A stretch of DNA of 64,000 nucleotides from Yamadazyma tenuis (lineage: Eukaryota > Ascomycota > Pichiomycetes > Serinales > Debaryomycetaceae). Position 1 is the stretch's first letter, and each line of letters opens with the position of its first letter. The position numbers were made by a program, and so were the translations under genes. The notes beneath the pieces are model-generated. The model was not told where the DNA came from and made no database searches. It was given only the letters and a program-made list of their open reading frames with translations. The stretch is from positions 434,001 to 498,000 of the forward strand of contig NC_089467.1 in the NCBI RefSeq assembly GCF_029203305.1, read 5' to 3'. Below, in pieces: positions 38,498 to 48,148 of the stretch.

Positions 38498-39616
38498 CTA
38501 AACATTGAAAATCACCACCTTCCCATCAATTCCAGAGGTGCTCACCTTTCCTTTGGTGAAGTACTTGATTGCCGTCACTGTATTCTGGTGAATGGTGCTC
38601 AAAGCCTTCCCAGACTTGTCACTGGCCTTATTGACCTTACCCTTCAAGTCCAACTGTCTAAACATATTCAATGCATCATGACTGCTGATTTCCTCATCTT
38701 CATCAGTCTTAGGAGGCAAGTCGTGAATCAAATCCTTCTGCTGTTCGAGCTCCTTTGTCTGCTTCCAGCCGGACTCGTCTCCTTGAAACACAATCAAATT
38801 GCAATTGTGCCCCGAAGCCACAAGCAGATTCTCACCCAAAAACAACACCGATTTGAAGGGCAAGTAGTTGGTCTTTAAGCTCACAATGTTCTTGGGTGGT
38901 AACCCTTCACCTTCAGGGTACACCAACACCAACGACGAGTCGTGGCTCACATACGCCAACGAATCCCCGTTGGGATTGAACAGCACTGCGTGCACCCACG
39001 CACCGGTCTCATTGGTGAAGTCGCCACACAACGTCTGAAACGGCAAACGAGACCCCCACACCGAGGGGGCGGGCTTAGCGTCCAATCCCTTGATGAACGT
39101 CGAGAAGACCCTTGCGTGTCCATCTGTAGAACCCACCGCCAACAACACGTTATTGGGATGCCAGTCCAAGCTGGTCACGGTCGACCGCAACCGCAAGTGC
39201 TTCGACACCCACCAGTCATTTTCCTCTTCGTAGTAGCAGATGGCCACGATCCTATCGTTACTTCCCACTGCAAACTTGTCTCCGTTGGGGGACCATCTAC
39301 AACAAGTAGCCGCCTTGTTGATTCTCAACAACACCAACGTGGGCTTGTACTCCCCCTCGGCCTGGGAGTATTCCCACACCAAAGCGTTTCTATCTTGCGA
39401 ACATGTCAAGATTTTGGAGTTGTCCGGGGAGATATCCACCGAGGTGACGGTTTTATCGTGGCCCTTTAAAGTGGTGACCAACTGGGGTTTAGCAGTGCCG
39501 ATCCGATATATCTCGACGGTGTTATCCTTGGTGATTGCCAATAGCGATCTGTCAGAAGAGAAAACGTGATCCTTGATAGGCTTGTGGCCTAGTTGGTATA
39601 CAATTGGAGTGCTCAT
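38498..39616 (-). CDS. ARC40: Arp2/3 complex subunit 1 (ARPC1, WD40)
   Basis: This is the WD40 beta-propeller subunit of the actin-nucleating Arp2/3 complex. The 372-residue product starts MSTPIVYQLGHKPIKDHVFS. WD repeats follow: LKGHDKTVTSVDISPDNSKILTCSQDRNALVW, INKAATCCRWSPNGDKFAVGSNDR and LRLRSTVTSLDWHPNNVLLAVGSTDGHARVF. It has the WVSKHLR motif of ARPC1. The C-terminus is VTAIKYFTKGKVSTSGIDGKVVIF. An in-frame ATG at 39685 would add 23 residues with no family match, so 39616 is preferred. A short repeat block lies just upstream. Confidence 0.95.
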   Translation of the reverse strand: MSTPIVYQLGHKPIKDHVFSSDRSLLAITKDNTVEIYRIGTAKPQLVTTLKGHDKTVTSVDISPDNSKILTCSQDRNALVWEYSQAEGEYKPTLVLLRINKAATCCRWSPNGDKFAVGSNDRIVAICYYEEENDWWVSKHLRLRSTVTSLDWHPNNVLLAVGSTDGHARVFSTFIKGLDAKPAPSVWGSRLPFQTLCGDFTNETGAWVHAVLFNPNGDSLAYVSHDSSLVLVYPEGEGLPPKNIVSLKTNYLPFKSVLFLGENLLVASGHNCNLIVFQGDESGWKQTKELEQQKDLIHDLPPKTDEDEEISSHDALNMFRQLDLKGKVNKASDKSGKALSTIHQNTVTAIKYFTKGKVSTSGIDGKVVIFNV

Positions 39617-40016
39617 GGTGGATATGGTTTGAGGATTGAATTTAAATTTAGTTGTGCGCGCGATTGCCAGTGGCTGCGAGCACATTGGAAGACAGTAAAC
39701 CCCGTTTGGAGGACTACATGACTCATTGGGAAGAGAGTGAACCCCATTGGGCGAGAGTAGGACCTATTGGGAAGAGAGTGTAAGACCCATTGAGAGGCAA
39801 TGGGGCGAGTTGAGTTCAGAATGGGGACTATGTTGTGTTTGAGAACAGCCATTTGCATGTCCCATCCTATTACTAAAGAGAATAAACAGGTTGCTAAAAC
39901 AGGTGTTATACATTCGTGGTACAAAAGACATGTGTTGTTTGCTTCTCTTGCCCAGCAGACCTTTTGCCTCTTGGACTTCTTCTCCAACCTAAGTACTCTT
40001 GATCTTCTTCTCCAAC
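39617..40016. repeat. ARC40-POM33 spacer with two short tandem repeat blocks
   Basis: Block 1 (about 39724-39800) has four degenerate 20-23 bp units beginning YATTGGGMAGAG or similar. Block 2 has two copies of CTTCTTCTCCAACCTAAG (39976-39993 and 40004-40021), 28 bp apart. The second copy includes the POM33/PER33 stop codon (40017-40019), so a coding end seems to have been duplicated into the 3' flank. Nothing gene-like is seen. Confidence 0.7.
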
Positions 40017-40784
40017 CTAAGAACTCTCCGTCTTCTGCTCCAAAATCAACTTGGTCTTCTCCCAGTAATGGGCCACCTTCTCATTCTTGACCCCCAGAAT
40101 CTTACCATCCGCCCGACCAATGATTGCCTTAAACAAATTCGAAGTTTCTGGGTTGTACAAGATTCTCAACCAGTAGAACAAGAGAAACAACACCAACTGG
40201 AACCCACTGGTTCCTCTGAAGAGTAACGTCCTCAATAAAAGGTACACTATGAGTACCAACTCGTTATATGCGATTACCGAGGCCACAAACGGACTGTGCT
40301 CAGTGACGGCCAGGATGTTCTTGTGGCTTCCGAGCTGCAATATGGCAATGAGAAAGAATGGCAAAATCTTCAACACAGACTTGAACGTGAATAGCCACAC
40401 CAAGCCCAAGACAATGAACTGGAAGTTTTGCAGAGCCATCAATGTGGAGCTGGGAGGTAAATAGTGCAATCCGTATTTATGAGACAAGGTTGCAAGGAGA
40501 GCAACAATTGATCCCAACAACGAAAGCCGGTACGCGATCGAGTTGATGTACCACTTGTTGGGGAGCCAAAGAAGCTGGAAGATAAACAGGATCGATCCGA
40601 ACGCAATGGCAACGGCGTGACCTCCCAACCATAATTTGTATTTGAGAGGACTGGCTTCCTTTTGCTTTCTCACCAACTTTTTCTTTTTGGGGGCCGAAGG
40701 AGCGATCTCCGACGCCGAAGGATGTGCGGCATCTTTCAGAGTGGGCACCTTACTGTTGGCAGTTGGAGCAGCAATATCAGGCAT
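40017..40784 (-). CDS. PER33: Nuclear pore/ER membrane protein of the POM33/PER33 (TMEM33) family
   Basis: Members of this family are multi-spanning ER and nuclear-envelope proteins that help nuclear pore distribution. The 255-residue product has an N-terminal soluble Lys/Ala-rich segment. Hydrophobic segments follow (GHAVAIAFGSILFIFQLLWL, LSLLGSIVALLATLSHKYG, FQFIVLGLVWLFTF, VLKILPFFLIAILQLGSHK). It ends with the conserved LVLFLLFYWLRILYNPETSNLF. Whether it is POM33 or PER33 cannot be told in a species with a single copy. ATG is at 40784-40782. Confidence 0.85.
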   Translation of the reverse strand: MPDIAAPTANSKVPTLKDAAHPSASEIAPSAPKKKKLVRKQKEASPLKYKLWLGGHAVAIAFGSILFIFQLLWLPNKWYINSIAYRLSLLGSIVALLATLSHKYGLHYLPPSSTLMALQNFQFIVLGLVWLFTFKSVLKILPFFLIAILQLGSHKNILAVTEHSPFVASVIAYNELVLIVYLLLRTLLFRGTSGFQLVLFLLFYWLRILYNPETSNLFKAIIGRADGKILGVKNEKVAHYWEKTKLILEQKTESS

Positions 40785-41107
40785 TTTGTGCAGATCAATT
40801 GAAGGAAGATGTTGAGCTGAAGATGAATTTCAGGTACGCAGCAAGTGAGAGTGAGGTGCGAGTGGGAGCAGTGGCTGTCGTGTACATACCCAGACCCATA
40901 CACCCACAGTGGGAAACACACACGGGTATTTCTTGGGGCTGGTATCTTCGAAATTCGAGCTGAAACCATTCTCATGATCTTCTAACATGTATCTATATGA
41001 CCATGCTAACAACAGGACTTCTCCCTCCGTAATCCCAAAAACCTCGTCTTCTCTCTCGTGTCTTCAATTAATTCGCGTCCATTCTCAAAACAAACATCTC
41101 CATCTAC
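40785..41107. other. Divergent POM33/PER33-DAD3 promoter
   Basis: 323 bp between the two start codons. No additional gene or strong motif is visible. Confidence 0.45.
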
Positions 41108-41545
41108 ATGTCTAAGCAAATATATACCGTGGACTTCCAACAATTGGGCCTCCCACCGCTCGAAGCTCAGGTCCTTGGACAGTACCAGCTGCTAGCACTG
41201 CAATTGGAGACACTCAACCTCGAAATACGCAAACTCACCGATGCTGCCGATACCTATAAACTGCTGGCAGAACCACTGGAACCACCATCAGTGACTGCCG
41301 AGCAACTCTTGGACAATCTCCGGCACTTGGAAAAGAAGTTGGGCTTGGTGTACACGTTTTTCCAGGGCGCCGTTTACCAGTTGTTCTTGCAGAATGAAGT
41401 AGAGGAAAATGATGAAGAGGACCAGCCTCACCACCACGAGGATGAACAGTCCCTCCACGACGATGGGGACGACGGTGACGACGGTGACGACAAGGATGAC
41501 GACGGTGGCGACGGCAGTGATGCCGACGCGCTGCCGGACGCCTGA
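41108..41545 (+). CDS. DAD3: DASH complex subunit Dad3 with a long acidic tail
   Basis: Dad3 is a small coiled-coil subunit of the DASH/Dam1 ring that couples kinetochores to microtubules. Residues 17-95 match the family: PLEAQVLGQYQLLALQLETL, then TAEQLLDNLRHLEKKLGLVYTFF and QGAVYQLFLQN. The S. cerevisiae protein is about 94 aa and ends shortly after this point. Here residues 97-145 add an extra tail made mostly of Asp, Glu, Gly and His, with DDG repeats. Two codons in QYQLLALQLE are CTG; Leu suits the second heptad position, a mild counter-case to CTG-Ser. ATG 41108 is the first in frame. Confidence 0.85.
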   Translation: MSKQIYTVDFQQLGLPPLEAQVLGQYQLLALQLETLNLEIRKLTDAADTYKLLAEPLEPPSVTAEQLLDNLRHLEKKLGLVYTFFQGAVYQLFLQNEVEENDEEDQPHHHEDEQSLHDDGDDGDDGDDKDDDGGDGSDADALPDA

Positions 41546-41867
41546 GTGGTGTATTTTGAGTGTTTGCAATTTTACTCCCCCACTGAGATCTCACTTCACC
41601 ACCATGTCACTACCACTGTACCAATATGACACCACCCACGCGTGTATTCGGTACAAATATGGTGGTGGGTGTGATGCTATGCATAGGCCCGCTGTCCCGG
41701 CGCGTGCCCTACAGCCGCGCTCTGCCCCCATGGTCCCTTAAAAAACTCTCATCTCACCCCCTCCAGAGTCAAACTCATCGTCGCAAATCGAGTCAAAAAT
41801 TATTATTATCTCAAATTAATATTTCAACCGACCCACTTTTTTGAATCCACAAAAAACACCCGCCACC
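41546..41867. promoter_or_regulatory. ADE13 promoter with two GAGTCA motifs
   Basis: 322 bp. GAGTCA occurs at 41766-41771 and 41790-41795, 24 bp apart. Its complement TGACTC is the Bas1/Gcn4-type site of purine biosynthesis genes. The nearest is about 70 bp before the ADE13 ATG. Confidence 0.5.
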
Positions 41868-43316
41868 ATGTCCAGCTACGATAAATATGCCACCCCGTTG
41901 TCCTCGCGTTATGCCAGTGACGAGATGTCTAGCGTCTTCTCCTTAAGAAACAGATTCTCCACCTGGAGAAAGTTGTGGTACAATTTGGCCATTGCTGAGC
42001 AGCAGGTTGGTTTGAAGGTCATCACCGACGAGGCCATTGAACAAATGAAAAACCACCTTGAAATTACCGACGAAGAGATCGATAGGGCCACCAAAGAAGA
42101 GGCCATTGTTAGACACGATGTTATGGCCCATGTCCATGTGTTTGGTGAAGTATGCCCCAAGGCTGCCGGCATTATCCATTTGGGAGCCACTTCGTGTTTT
42201 GTCACCGACAACGCCGACTTGATCTTCTTGAGAGACGCCTATGACATATTGATCCCCAAGTTGGTCAATGTCATTGACAGGTTATCCCAGTTCGCCTTGG
42301 AGCATAAGGATTTACCAGTGTTGGGATGGACCCATTTTCAACCAGCCCAGTTGACCACCGTGGGCAAGAGAGCCTGTTTGTGGATCCAAGAGTTGTTGTG
42401 GGACTTGAGAAACATGGAAAGAGCCAGAAATGACCTTGGGTTAAGAGGTGTGAAGGGTACTACTGGAACCCAGGCTTCATTCTTGTCATTATTCCACGGG
42501 GACCACGATAAGGTCGAATTGTTGGACGAGACCGTCGTCAAGTTGTTGGGTTTCGAACACGTCTACCCCGTGACCGGCCAAACCTACTCCAGAAAAATCG
42601 ACATCGATGTGTTGTCTCCATTGGCTTCTTTTGCAGCCACCGCTCACAAGTTTGCAACCGACATCAGATTGTTGGCCAACTTGAAGGAAGTCGAAGAACC
42701 ATTTGAAAAGTCTCAAATCGGATCTTCTGCCATGGCTTATAAGAGAAACCCAATGAGATGTGAAAGAGTGTGTTCTTTGGCCAGACACTTGGGTTCGTTG
42801 ATGAACGATGCGGTTCAAACGGCTTCGGTTCAATGGTTTGAAAGAACCTTGGATGACTCTGCCATCAGAAGAATCTCCTTGCCTTCTGCGTTCTTGACGG
42901 CCGACATCTTATTGTCCACCATGAACAATATTACCAGTGGATTGGTGGTGTACCCAAAGGTTATTGAAAGAAGAATCAACAGCGAGTTGCCATTCATGGC
43001 CACCGAAAATATCATCATGGCTATGGTTGAAAAGGGTGGTTCCAGACAAGACTGCCACGAAGAAATCAGAGTGTTGAGTCACCAAGCCTCTGCTGTGGTT
43101 AAACAGCAAGGTGGTGATAATGATTTGATCGAAAGAGTGAAAAACACAAAGTATTTTGAACCAATCTGGAACGATTTGGGTAAGTTGTTGGACCCATCGA
43201 CGTTTGTGGGTAGAGCTCCTCAACAAACCGAAAAGTTCATCAAGAACGACGTTGCCCAGGCGTTAGCCCCATATGGCCATGTTATCAACAGAGCTCCAGT
43301 TCACTTAAGCGTATAG
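41868..43316 (+). CDS. ADE13: Adenylosuccinate lyase
   Basis: The enzyme acts twice in purine synthesis, releasing fumarate from SAICAR and from adenylosuccinate. The 482-residue product, the exact yeast length, starts [17 protein letters not shown]. It contains [12 protein letters not shown], the [13 protein letters not shown] block, [17 protein letters not shown] (153-169), [11 protein letters not shown], and the fumarase/lyase superfamily signature [13 protein letters not shown] (285-297). Codon choice is strongly biased (TTG for Leu, AGA for Arg), as in highly expressed yeast genes. ATG 41868 is used; the frame above it opens only from TTG. Confidence 0.98.
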   Translation: MSSYDKYATPLSSRYASDEMSSVFSLRNRFSTWRKLWYNLAIAEQQVGLKVITDEAIEQMKNHLEITDEEIDRATKEEAIVRHDVMAHVHVFGEVCPKAAGIIHLGATSCFVTDNADLIFLRDAYDILIPKLVNVIDRLSQFALEHKDLPVLGWTHFQPAQLTTVGKRACLWIQELLWDLRNMERARNDLGLRGVKGTTGTQASFLSLFHGDHDKVELLDETVVKLLGFEHVYPVTGQTYSRKIDIDVLSPLASFAATAHKFATDIRLLANLKEVEEPFEKSQIGSSAMAYKRNPMRCERVCSLARHLGSLMNDAVQTASVQWFERTLDDSAIRRISLPSAFLTADILLSTMNNITSGLVVYPKVIERRINSELPFMATENIIMAMVEKGGSRQDCHEEIRVLSHQASAVVKQQGGDNDLIERVKNTKYFEPIWNDLGKLLDPSTFVGRAPQQTEKFIKNDVAQALAPYGHVINRAPVHLSV

Positions 43317-43404
43317 TTTTTCTCTCTCAAATATTTAATAAAAATGAATCTATGAACAATAATGTACAACCCTTTCGTAATAGTCGTTAAAACCAAATCC
43401 ACGT

Positions 43405-44823
43405 CTATCTTGGAGAACCATGGACTCGATTTGGAGAGACATTTGCGCTTGCACGCAACAAGTCTTCCTCTGCGAATGATTCTGTAGCCTCTACGAGTAC
43501 ATCGAGAGGATTTCTCTCATGCAACTCAGGAAGTGATAAACTCAGGCTCATGCCATCAGCCGCTTTAGTTCTACTTGAGTGGAGTGGAGGCAACAATATT
43601 TTTGATCGAGAGCTTTTAATTGAAAACGACCCAAATTTTGCAGCCACCAAAGGCTCTTGTACCACCATACTCTGTTCCTTTAGTTGTCTCACAAGGTTCT
43701 GGACAATCTCGAGCGTCTCAGAATACTCAAACGCACAGTACACATTCTTGTAAAAGGGAAGTTTAATGTCGACTACTCCATTGATCATATCCCGCTCAAA
43801 CATCCGCTGATCGACGTACAAACAGCTATCAGCACATCCGGGGACCAAGTATATCTTCATGTCACTCTTATAACGAGGCCTGGCAACCACCTTCTTGATG
43901 AAGATATTGGAAGGCACATCGTCCACTGTTCCAATCGAATGGGTAAGCTCATCAGAGAACTCTTCGTCGTCAATCAAGTTCAATTCTCCCGGTTTAGCAG
44001 TCTCAATCTTCAAAAGGACCAGCCCATCGGAGTCTTTAACAGTAGACCGGGTGACTCTAACCAACGTATATTCATTCACACCAAATAACGTGTGGACGGC
44101 CGTGTCCAATGAGTTGAACGTAGCCAATGGGTGGCCTTTGCTGGAGCGAGGCCGGTCTTTACTGGATGCTTGGGTGAACGTCTTCAACACTTTATTTGAA
44201 AAGACCGACAAGTCTACCAAGTTGTTATCGATGAGCTGCACCGGCTTTGCCTGCAAGCGAACATCTGCCAAGTGCTCAGTATTGTTGATGATCAGGGCCT
44301 GGGTTTCACCCGGTTCATTGGAGTGGTACACCAGCAAAGTCTGTTTGCGGTTTGCGTGCGGAGTCAACCAATTGTACAAAACTAACAAGTTGGGAGCCAA
44401 CGTCAACTTGATCCTCAATCCCGCCTCAAGTGACTTCATGTGAAGCTTCGAGCCGTGGGTGGTCAGGTCTTTGGACGTTGATTTTCGCCGAACCGATATT
44501 TGCACCAACTCCTTTGCAAGGAGCCGTTTGTTGAGAATGGCTTTGGGAACAACCGACAGCCTCTTCAACAGGTGGAATCGCAGACCGTCTTTGGAGCGTT
44601 GGGCCATTTCCTTTTCGATGTTGTGCTCGACTTTATCAGCCACTCCAATCTCAGGTTCTATGTCCAACTTGGAGAAATCGGGCCCATCGGCACCGGACAG
44701 CACCGACGTTCTGGAGCTGCTGGCAGTGTTCGACGACAACCGCAGCGAAGAGGGGGCAGAAAAGATGGAATTGTCTTCTCCCAGGTCATCGCTGTAGTTT
44801 AAAAGATCATGTATTCTCGACAT
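43405..44823 (-). CDS. Unrecognised 472-residue protein
   Basis: I do not recognise this gene. The first ~45 residues are Ser/Asn/Asp-rich and probably disordered. Residues of about 75-420 look folded, with alternating hydrophobic strands (LEAGLRIKLTLAPNLLVLYNWL, KQTLLVYHSNEPGETQALIIN, MKIYLVPGCADSCLYV, GVVDIKLPFYKNVYCAFEYS). No signal peptide or membrane segment is visible. The tail is Ser/Pro/Arg-rich (SIKSSRSKILLPPLHSSR). The frame opens with a clean ATG (44823-44821) and has no stops for 1.4 kb, so it is a real gene. It may be specific to the clade. Confidence 0.8.
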   Translation of the reverse strand: MSRIHDLLNYSDDLGEDNSIFSAPSSLRLSSNTASSSRTSVLSGADGPDFSKLDIEPEIGVADKVEHNIEKEMAQRSKDGLRFHLLKRLSVVPKAILNKRLLAKELVQISVRRKSTSKDLTTHGSKLHMKSLEAGLRIKLTLAPNLLVLYNWLTPHANRKQTLLVYHSNEPGETQALIINNTEHLADVRLQAKPVQLIDNNLVDLSVFSNKVLKTFTQASSKDRPRSSKGHPLATFNSLDTAVHTLFGVNEYTLVRVTRSTVKDSDGLVLLKIETAKPGELNLIDDEEFSDELTHSIGTVDDVPSNIFIKKVVARPRYKSDMKIYLVPGCADSCLYVDQRMFERDMINGVVDIKLPFYKNVYCAFEYSETLEIVQNLVRQLKEQSMVVQEPLVAAKFGSFSIKSSRSKILLPPLHSSRTKAADGMSLSLSLPELHERNPLDVLVEATESFAEEDLLRASANVSPNRVHGSPR

Positions 44824-45522
44824 GATTGTCTAGGATTGTCTTAGACTGCAACACAAGAGATGTGTGCGTGGATATAGTTGAAGGTTTGTTTCTCTTTTAA
44901 AATTCAATTGAATACTCAGGGTAGAACAAAAAAACTGAAGGAAATAAGGGGAAATATGGGCGATGGGTAGTAGGTGTCGCAGTAAGTTCGCGGTGAATCA
45001 ATTAATCTAGTTTGTGTCACGGTGGTTTTCTCTATAGTAGTAATAGGAGGTGGTTTTGGAGATACGGGTTAAAGTATCAGAAAAAAAGCAGGTGTTACTT
45101 TATGTTTAAAAAATTGTCCGATCCTGATATCTCAATTTATTTGAGCAACTGTCGTTTTGTTTTTGTCTCACGCATATGCAGGAGCGATGTCTCAGATATG
45201 GGTTTTTCATAGGTGGGGGTTGATTCAAAAGGGGTTTAACAACCGTGAATAGTTCCAGAAATAGACGGGGTACCGTCCCGGAATTTCTGGCTGGCTGATG
45301 AATCTATCTGCTTGTTTTTAGGGGCCTTCAAACGGTAGTTAGTGCCATAAGCGAAGATCCGCCCTCAGCAAATCGTCCCATTTGCTGTGCGACTAGGACC
45401 GTTTTGGTGGTCTAGACTACCCTGTTAGCACCAGGGATTTGAGATTCTAAATACCAAAAAAGCATTTAAGATCCATTCATTTTAAATATATTCTAAATAC
45501 TGGACTCCGTCCATTCATTGCC
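44824..45522. other. Spacer containing a run of strong hairpins
   Basis: About 700 bp with no convincing frame. Four consecutive inverted repeats lie at 45255-45290, 45366-45387, 45393-45415 and 45420-45436 (stems of 8, 8, about 7 and 5 bp). The order of hairpins suggests a structured RNA, but I could not match it to a known snRNA, snoRNA or tRNA. Confidence 0.45.
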
Positions 45523-46512
45523 CTAAAAATTGGAGCCTTGGTTGATATTCCGATCCCTCACCCCCAACTCCCCGTTCAAAAACTCGTCCTTGTCCTCCTT
45601 TGCATTCTTTCTCCAGAACGTCCAGCTACCATTTTCCGAAGTCTTTCCGTTTCTTCTCTTGATCACAAAGAACACTACCATTAACCCAATCAAAATAAAT
45701 CCTCCGACCCCAACAACCACCCCCACCACAATCTTGTTGGTGTGACTCAACCCGCTACTAGAACTGTCGCTGCTTTTGTTGGAGTTGTCGCTCGCAGCAC
45801 TCGGTTCACTCTGAACAATTGAGGTCTGGGTCACGATCACGGTGCTGCCATTATCCACTGATTCAAAAGTGGTTTTGGAGGTGGTGCCACTGGTGGTATC
45901 GCTCGAGGTCTCGGTATCGGTCTTGGACGAGGACGTGGTGGGCGTGGAGCTGGGTTCTGCACGGGTGGAATCGGCCTCGGACGTGGAATCGGCAGTAGAT
46001 ACCGCTATACTACTGGCAAACTGCAGGCTGGCCTGGGCCGAAGGGGTATCGGATACGTCACTTGACTCAGAAAAAAAGTCTTCAAGGCTGGAGGAAGTGG
46101 TGGTTGTGTGACTGCTGGTGCTGCTGGTGCTGGTGCTGGTGCTGGTATGTGATGGGCTACTTGAAAAAAAGAAGTCTTCATCGCTCGCAGCCGACAGACT
46201 GGCAGAGCTGTGGCCACCACCGGCACTGAACACAGCTCTAGAAGCCAGTACCACGATACTGCTCTGGCTGACGCTCTCACTGGCTTCGCCGTCATCATCC
46301 CCGATTCCGTCACCGTCGGCCCTTCTGTGTAACAGAATTCTGTGTTGCACGGATGGAGCCTCTACCGCGTCGCTGTTCACGGTGGTGACGATGATTTTCT
46401 GGAGGTTGATGCTGGGCACATCGGCTGAGAATGGCTTCCACTGGGTGTGAATGAGGGCCACAGTAGCGACAAGCGACAACACAGCCACAAATATAAACGA
46501 ACGTGATATCAT
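45523..46512 (-). CDS. Single-pass, Ser/Thr-rich plasma membrane protein (MID2-like topology)
   Basis: The 329-residue protein has a signal sequence (about 1-22), then a long Ser/Thr-rich extracellular domain (about 80-255) suited to heavy O-mannosylation. One transmembrane segment covers 261-284 (IVVGVVVGVGGFILIGLMVVFFV) and is followed by the stop-transfer KRR. The short acidic cytoplasmic tail ends GVRDRNINQGSNF. This layout is that of the Mid2/Mtl1 wall-stress sensors and of the Tda7-type proteins. The tail is conserved-looking, but I cannot assign an orthologue. Ser/Thr runs include an imperfect SerThr dipeptide repeat. ATG is at 46512-46510. Confidence 0.75.
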   Translation of the reverse strand: MISRSFIFVAVLSLVATVALIHTQWKPFSADVPSINLQKIIVTTVNSDAVEAPSVQHRILLHRRADGDGIGDDDGEASESVSQSSIVVLASRAVFSAGGGHSSASLSAASDEDFFFSSSPSHTSTSTSTSSTSSHTTTTSSSLEDFFSESSDVSDTPSAQASLQFASSIAVSTADSTSEADSTRAEPSSTPTTSSSKTDTETSSDTTSGTTSKTTFESVDNGSTVIVTQTSIVQSEPSAASDNSNKSSDSSSSGLSHTNKIVVGVVVGVGGFILIGLMVVFFVIKRRNGKTSENGSWTFWRKNAKEDKDEFLNGELGVRDRNINQGSNF

Positions 46513-46897
46513 TATGTGAGTTAAAGCGGATGCAGAGTTCAGGTCGTCAAATCAAATTTTTCGCGAGCGACAAATTGACAACGCCAGAGACATGTAGAGA
46601 ATAGATATATTTAGAAATGGATTTAGTGAGCGGGAGCTGATGGTGGCAGTGGCCAGCCCACCTCTTTGTGGGTTGCAGTTATTTTCTACGGTGGACACGA
46701 TCCTCTAAGGCTAAGGCTTAGTTCTGGCCCATACACCCAAAAAAGTTCTGACCAATACTACTGAAGCTGTGATCCTTCACTAGCTCGAGACCTTCGAACT
46801 CTGTCTAAAGGTTAGAATCTGTACCAGTATAATCAGCCCAGTCGTCTGTACCTTTTCTCTGCCATTTTCACATTTCTCGCGCCTTTTTGCAATCATC
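46513..46897. other. Divergent promoter between the MID2-like gene and ATS1
   Basis: 385 bp without further genes. The last ~40 bp before ATS1 are pyrimidine-rich. Confidence 0.45.
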
Positions 46898-47899
46898 ATG
46901 AAGCTTCTCGCATGCGGATCCAATGGCCATTACCAATTGGGTAATGGCACAAACATCGACACCAACCAGCTCACGCCTGCTCTGTTCACAGTTGATGGCC
47001 ACTTAGTAGACCTCCCCAGCTCGGTAGCCAAGATCGCTACTGGCGGCAACCATACATTTGTTCTACTCAATTCAGGTCTGCTCTACACCTGCGGAGACAA
47101 CTCCTACGGACAGTGTGGTCTACCCCCGGCAGACCACATCGCCGTGTTCACTCCAGTCCCGGGCCAGTGGCGCGACGTGAGCTGTGGTTGGGAGTATCTG
47201 ATACTTGTGGATGCTACTGATAACGTATTTGTTTGTGGACTTGGCTTAAAAGGCGAGCTAGGACTTGGAGAGTCCACCACATCTACGGTTCTCACGCGGT
47301 TGGACGCCATGTGCGGCAGGGGCATTTCAGTGGTTTCGTCAATGAGCTTGACGCTCTGCCGGGCATCTGACGGGAAGTTCTACGGATGGGGAGATGGAAA
47401 AAAGGGCCAGTTGGGTGCTAAAAAGGTGCGGTGGGTGCCTGAAGTGGTGGTATTTCCCGTGCAAGAAGAGATCCTTCACTTCGGACTCACAAAAACCGAT
47501 GCAGTGCTACAGCTCCGTCTTCGACTTGTGCTGTTTGGCAGACAGGCCATTGATATTCCTCAAAAGGTCCATTTTTTCCGTACCATGTGGACGTGTATCC
47601 ACTACGAAGTCGAAGCAGAACCGTGTTCGGTTGTGTCCGTCGGCAACAACAGCCACGGCCAGCATTTTCCCAATTCTTGGAGCCAATGTGGTGGAGTGTT
47701 CGAAACTGGCAGCGAGCACGGACTCTTCTACGCCAACAACACCGTCTACGCCTGGGGCTGGGGAGAACACGGTAACTGCGGCCACAGCCAGGTACAAGGC
47801 CATGACCAGATTGTGTTTGCTGACGCCAATGCCATTTTCAAAGGAAAACCGGCATATATGGCAGGTGGATGTGCCACCAGCTGGATCGCTACGGATTAG
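46898..47899 (+). CDS. ATS1: RCC1-like protein Ats1/Kti13
   Basis: Ats1/Kti13 binds Kti11/Dph3 and supports Elongator-dependent tRNA modification and diphthamide synthesis. The 333-residue length equals that of the S. cerevisiae protein. RCC1-type beta-propeller repeats are visible: LLACGSNGHYQLGNGT, LLYTCGDNSYGQCGLP, VFVCGLGLKGELGLGES, FYGWGDGKKGQLGAKK and YAWGWGEHGNCGHS. The ending AGGCATSWIATD is typical. The partner gene DPH3/KTI11 is 11.5 kb downstream in this window. ATG 46898 is the first in frame. Confidence 0.92.
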   Translation: MKLLACGSNGHYQLGNGTNIDTNQLTPALFTVDGHLVDLPSSVAKIATGGNHTFVLLNSGLLYTCGDNSYGQCGLPPADHIAVFTPVPGQWRDVSCGWEYLILVDATDNVFVCGLGLKGELGLGESTTSTVLTRLDAMCGRGISVVSSMSLTLCRASDGKFYGWGDGKKGQLGAKKVRWVPEVVVFPVQEEILHFGLTKTDAVLQLRLRLVLFGRQAIDIPQKVHFFRTMWTCIHYEVEAEPCSVVSVGNNSHGQHFPNSWSQCGGVFETGSEHGLFYANNTVYAWGWGEHGNCGHSQVQGHDQIVFADANAIFKGKPAYMAGGCATSWIATD

Positions 47900-48148
47900 A
47901 GAACAAATGTCACGAAGTATCTTTCCCATATTCATCTTTTGACATCATAAGGCATCACAAAGATGGAAAATATGTTCAACGTGGTTACTTTAGGACAACG
48001 GTATCAACAATCAATCACAAATCCTGACCATTTTCTTTTCATCGTCCATATATTTGAAAGAAAAATCTCGACTTTTCCACGATGAGCATCGACCGCGACC
48101 CAGCCCCAGCCAAAATATCACCACCGTCTTTCTCCCGCACTACTAACA

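Noticed and set aside
39617..39685. 23-residue extension of ARC40 from an in-frame ATG
   Set aside because: The conserved ARPC1 start follows immediately at 39616.
45296..45301. TGATGA as box C of a snoRNA in the hairpin cluster
   Set aside because: No CTGA at a fitting distance and no terminal stem around it.
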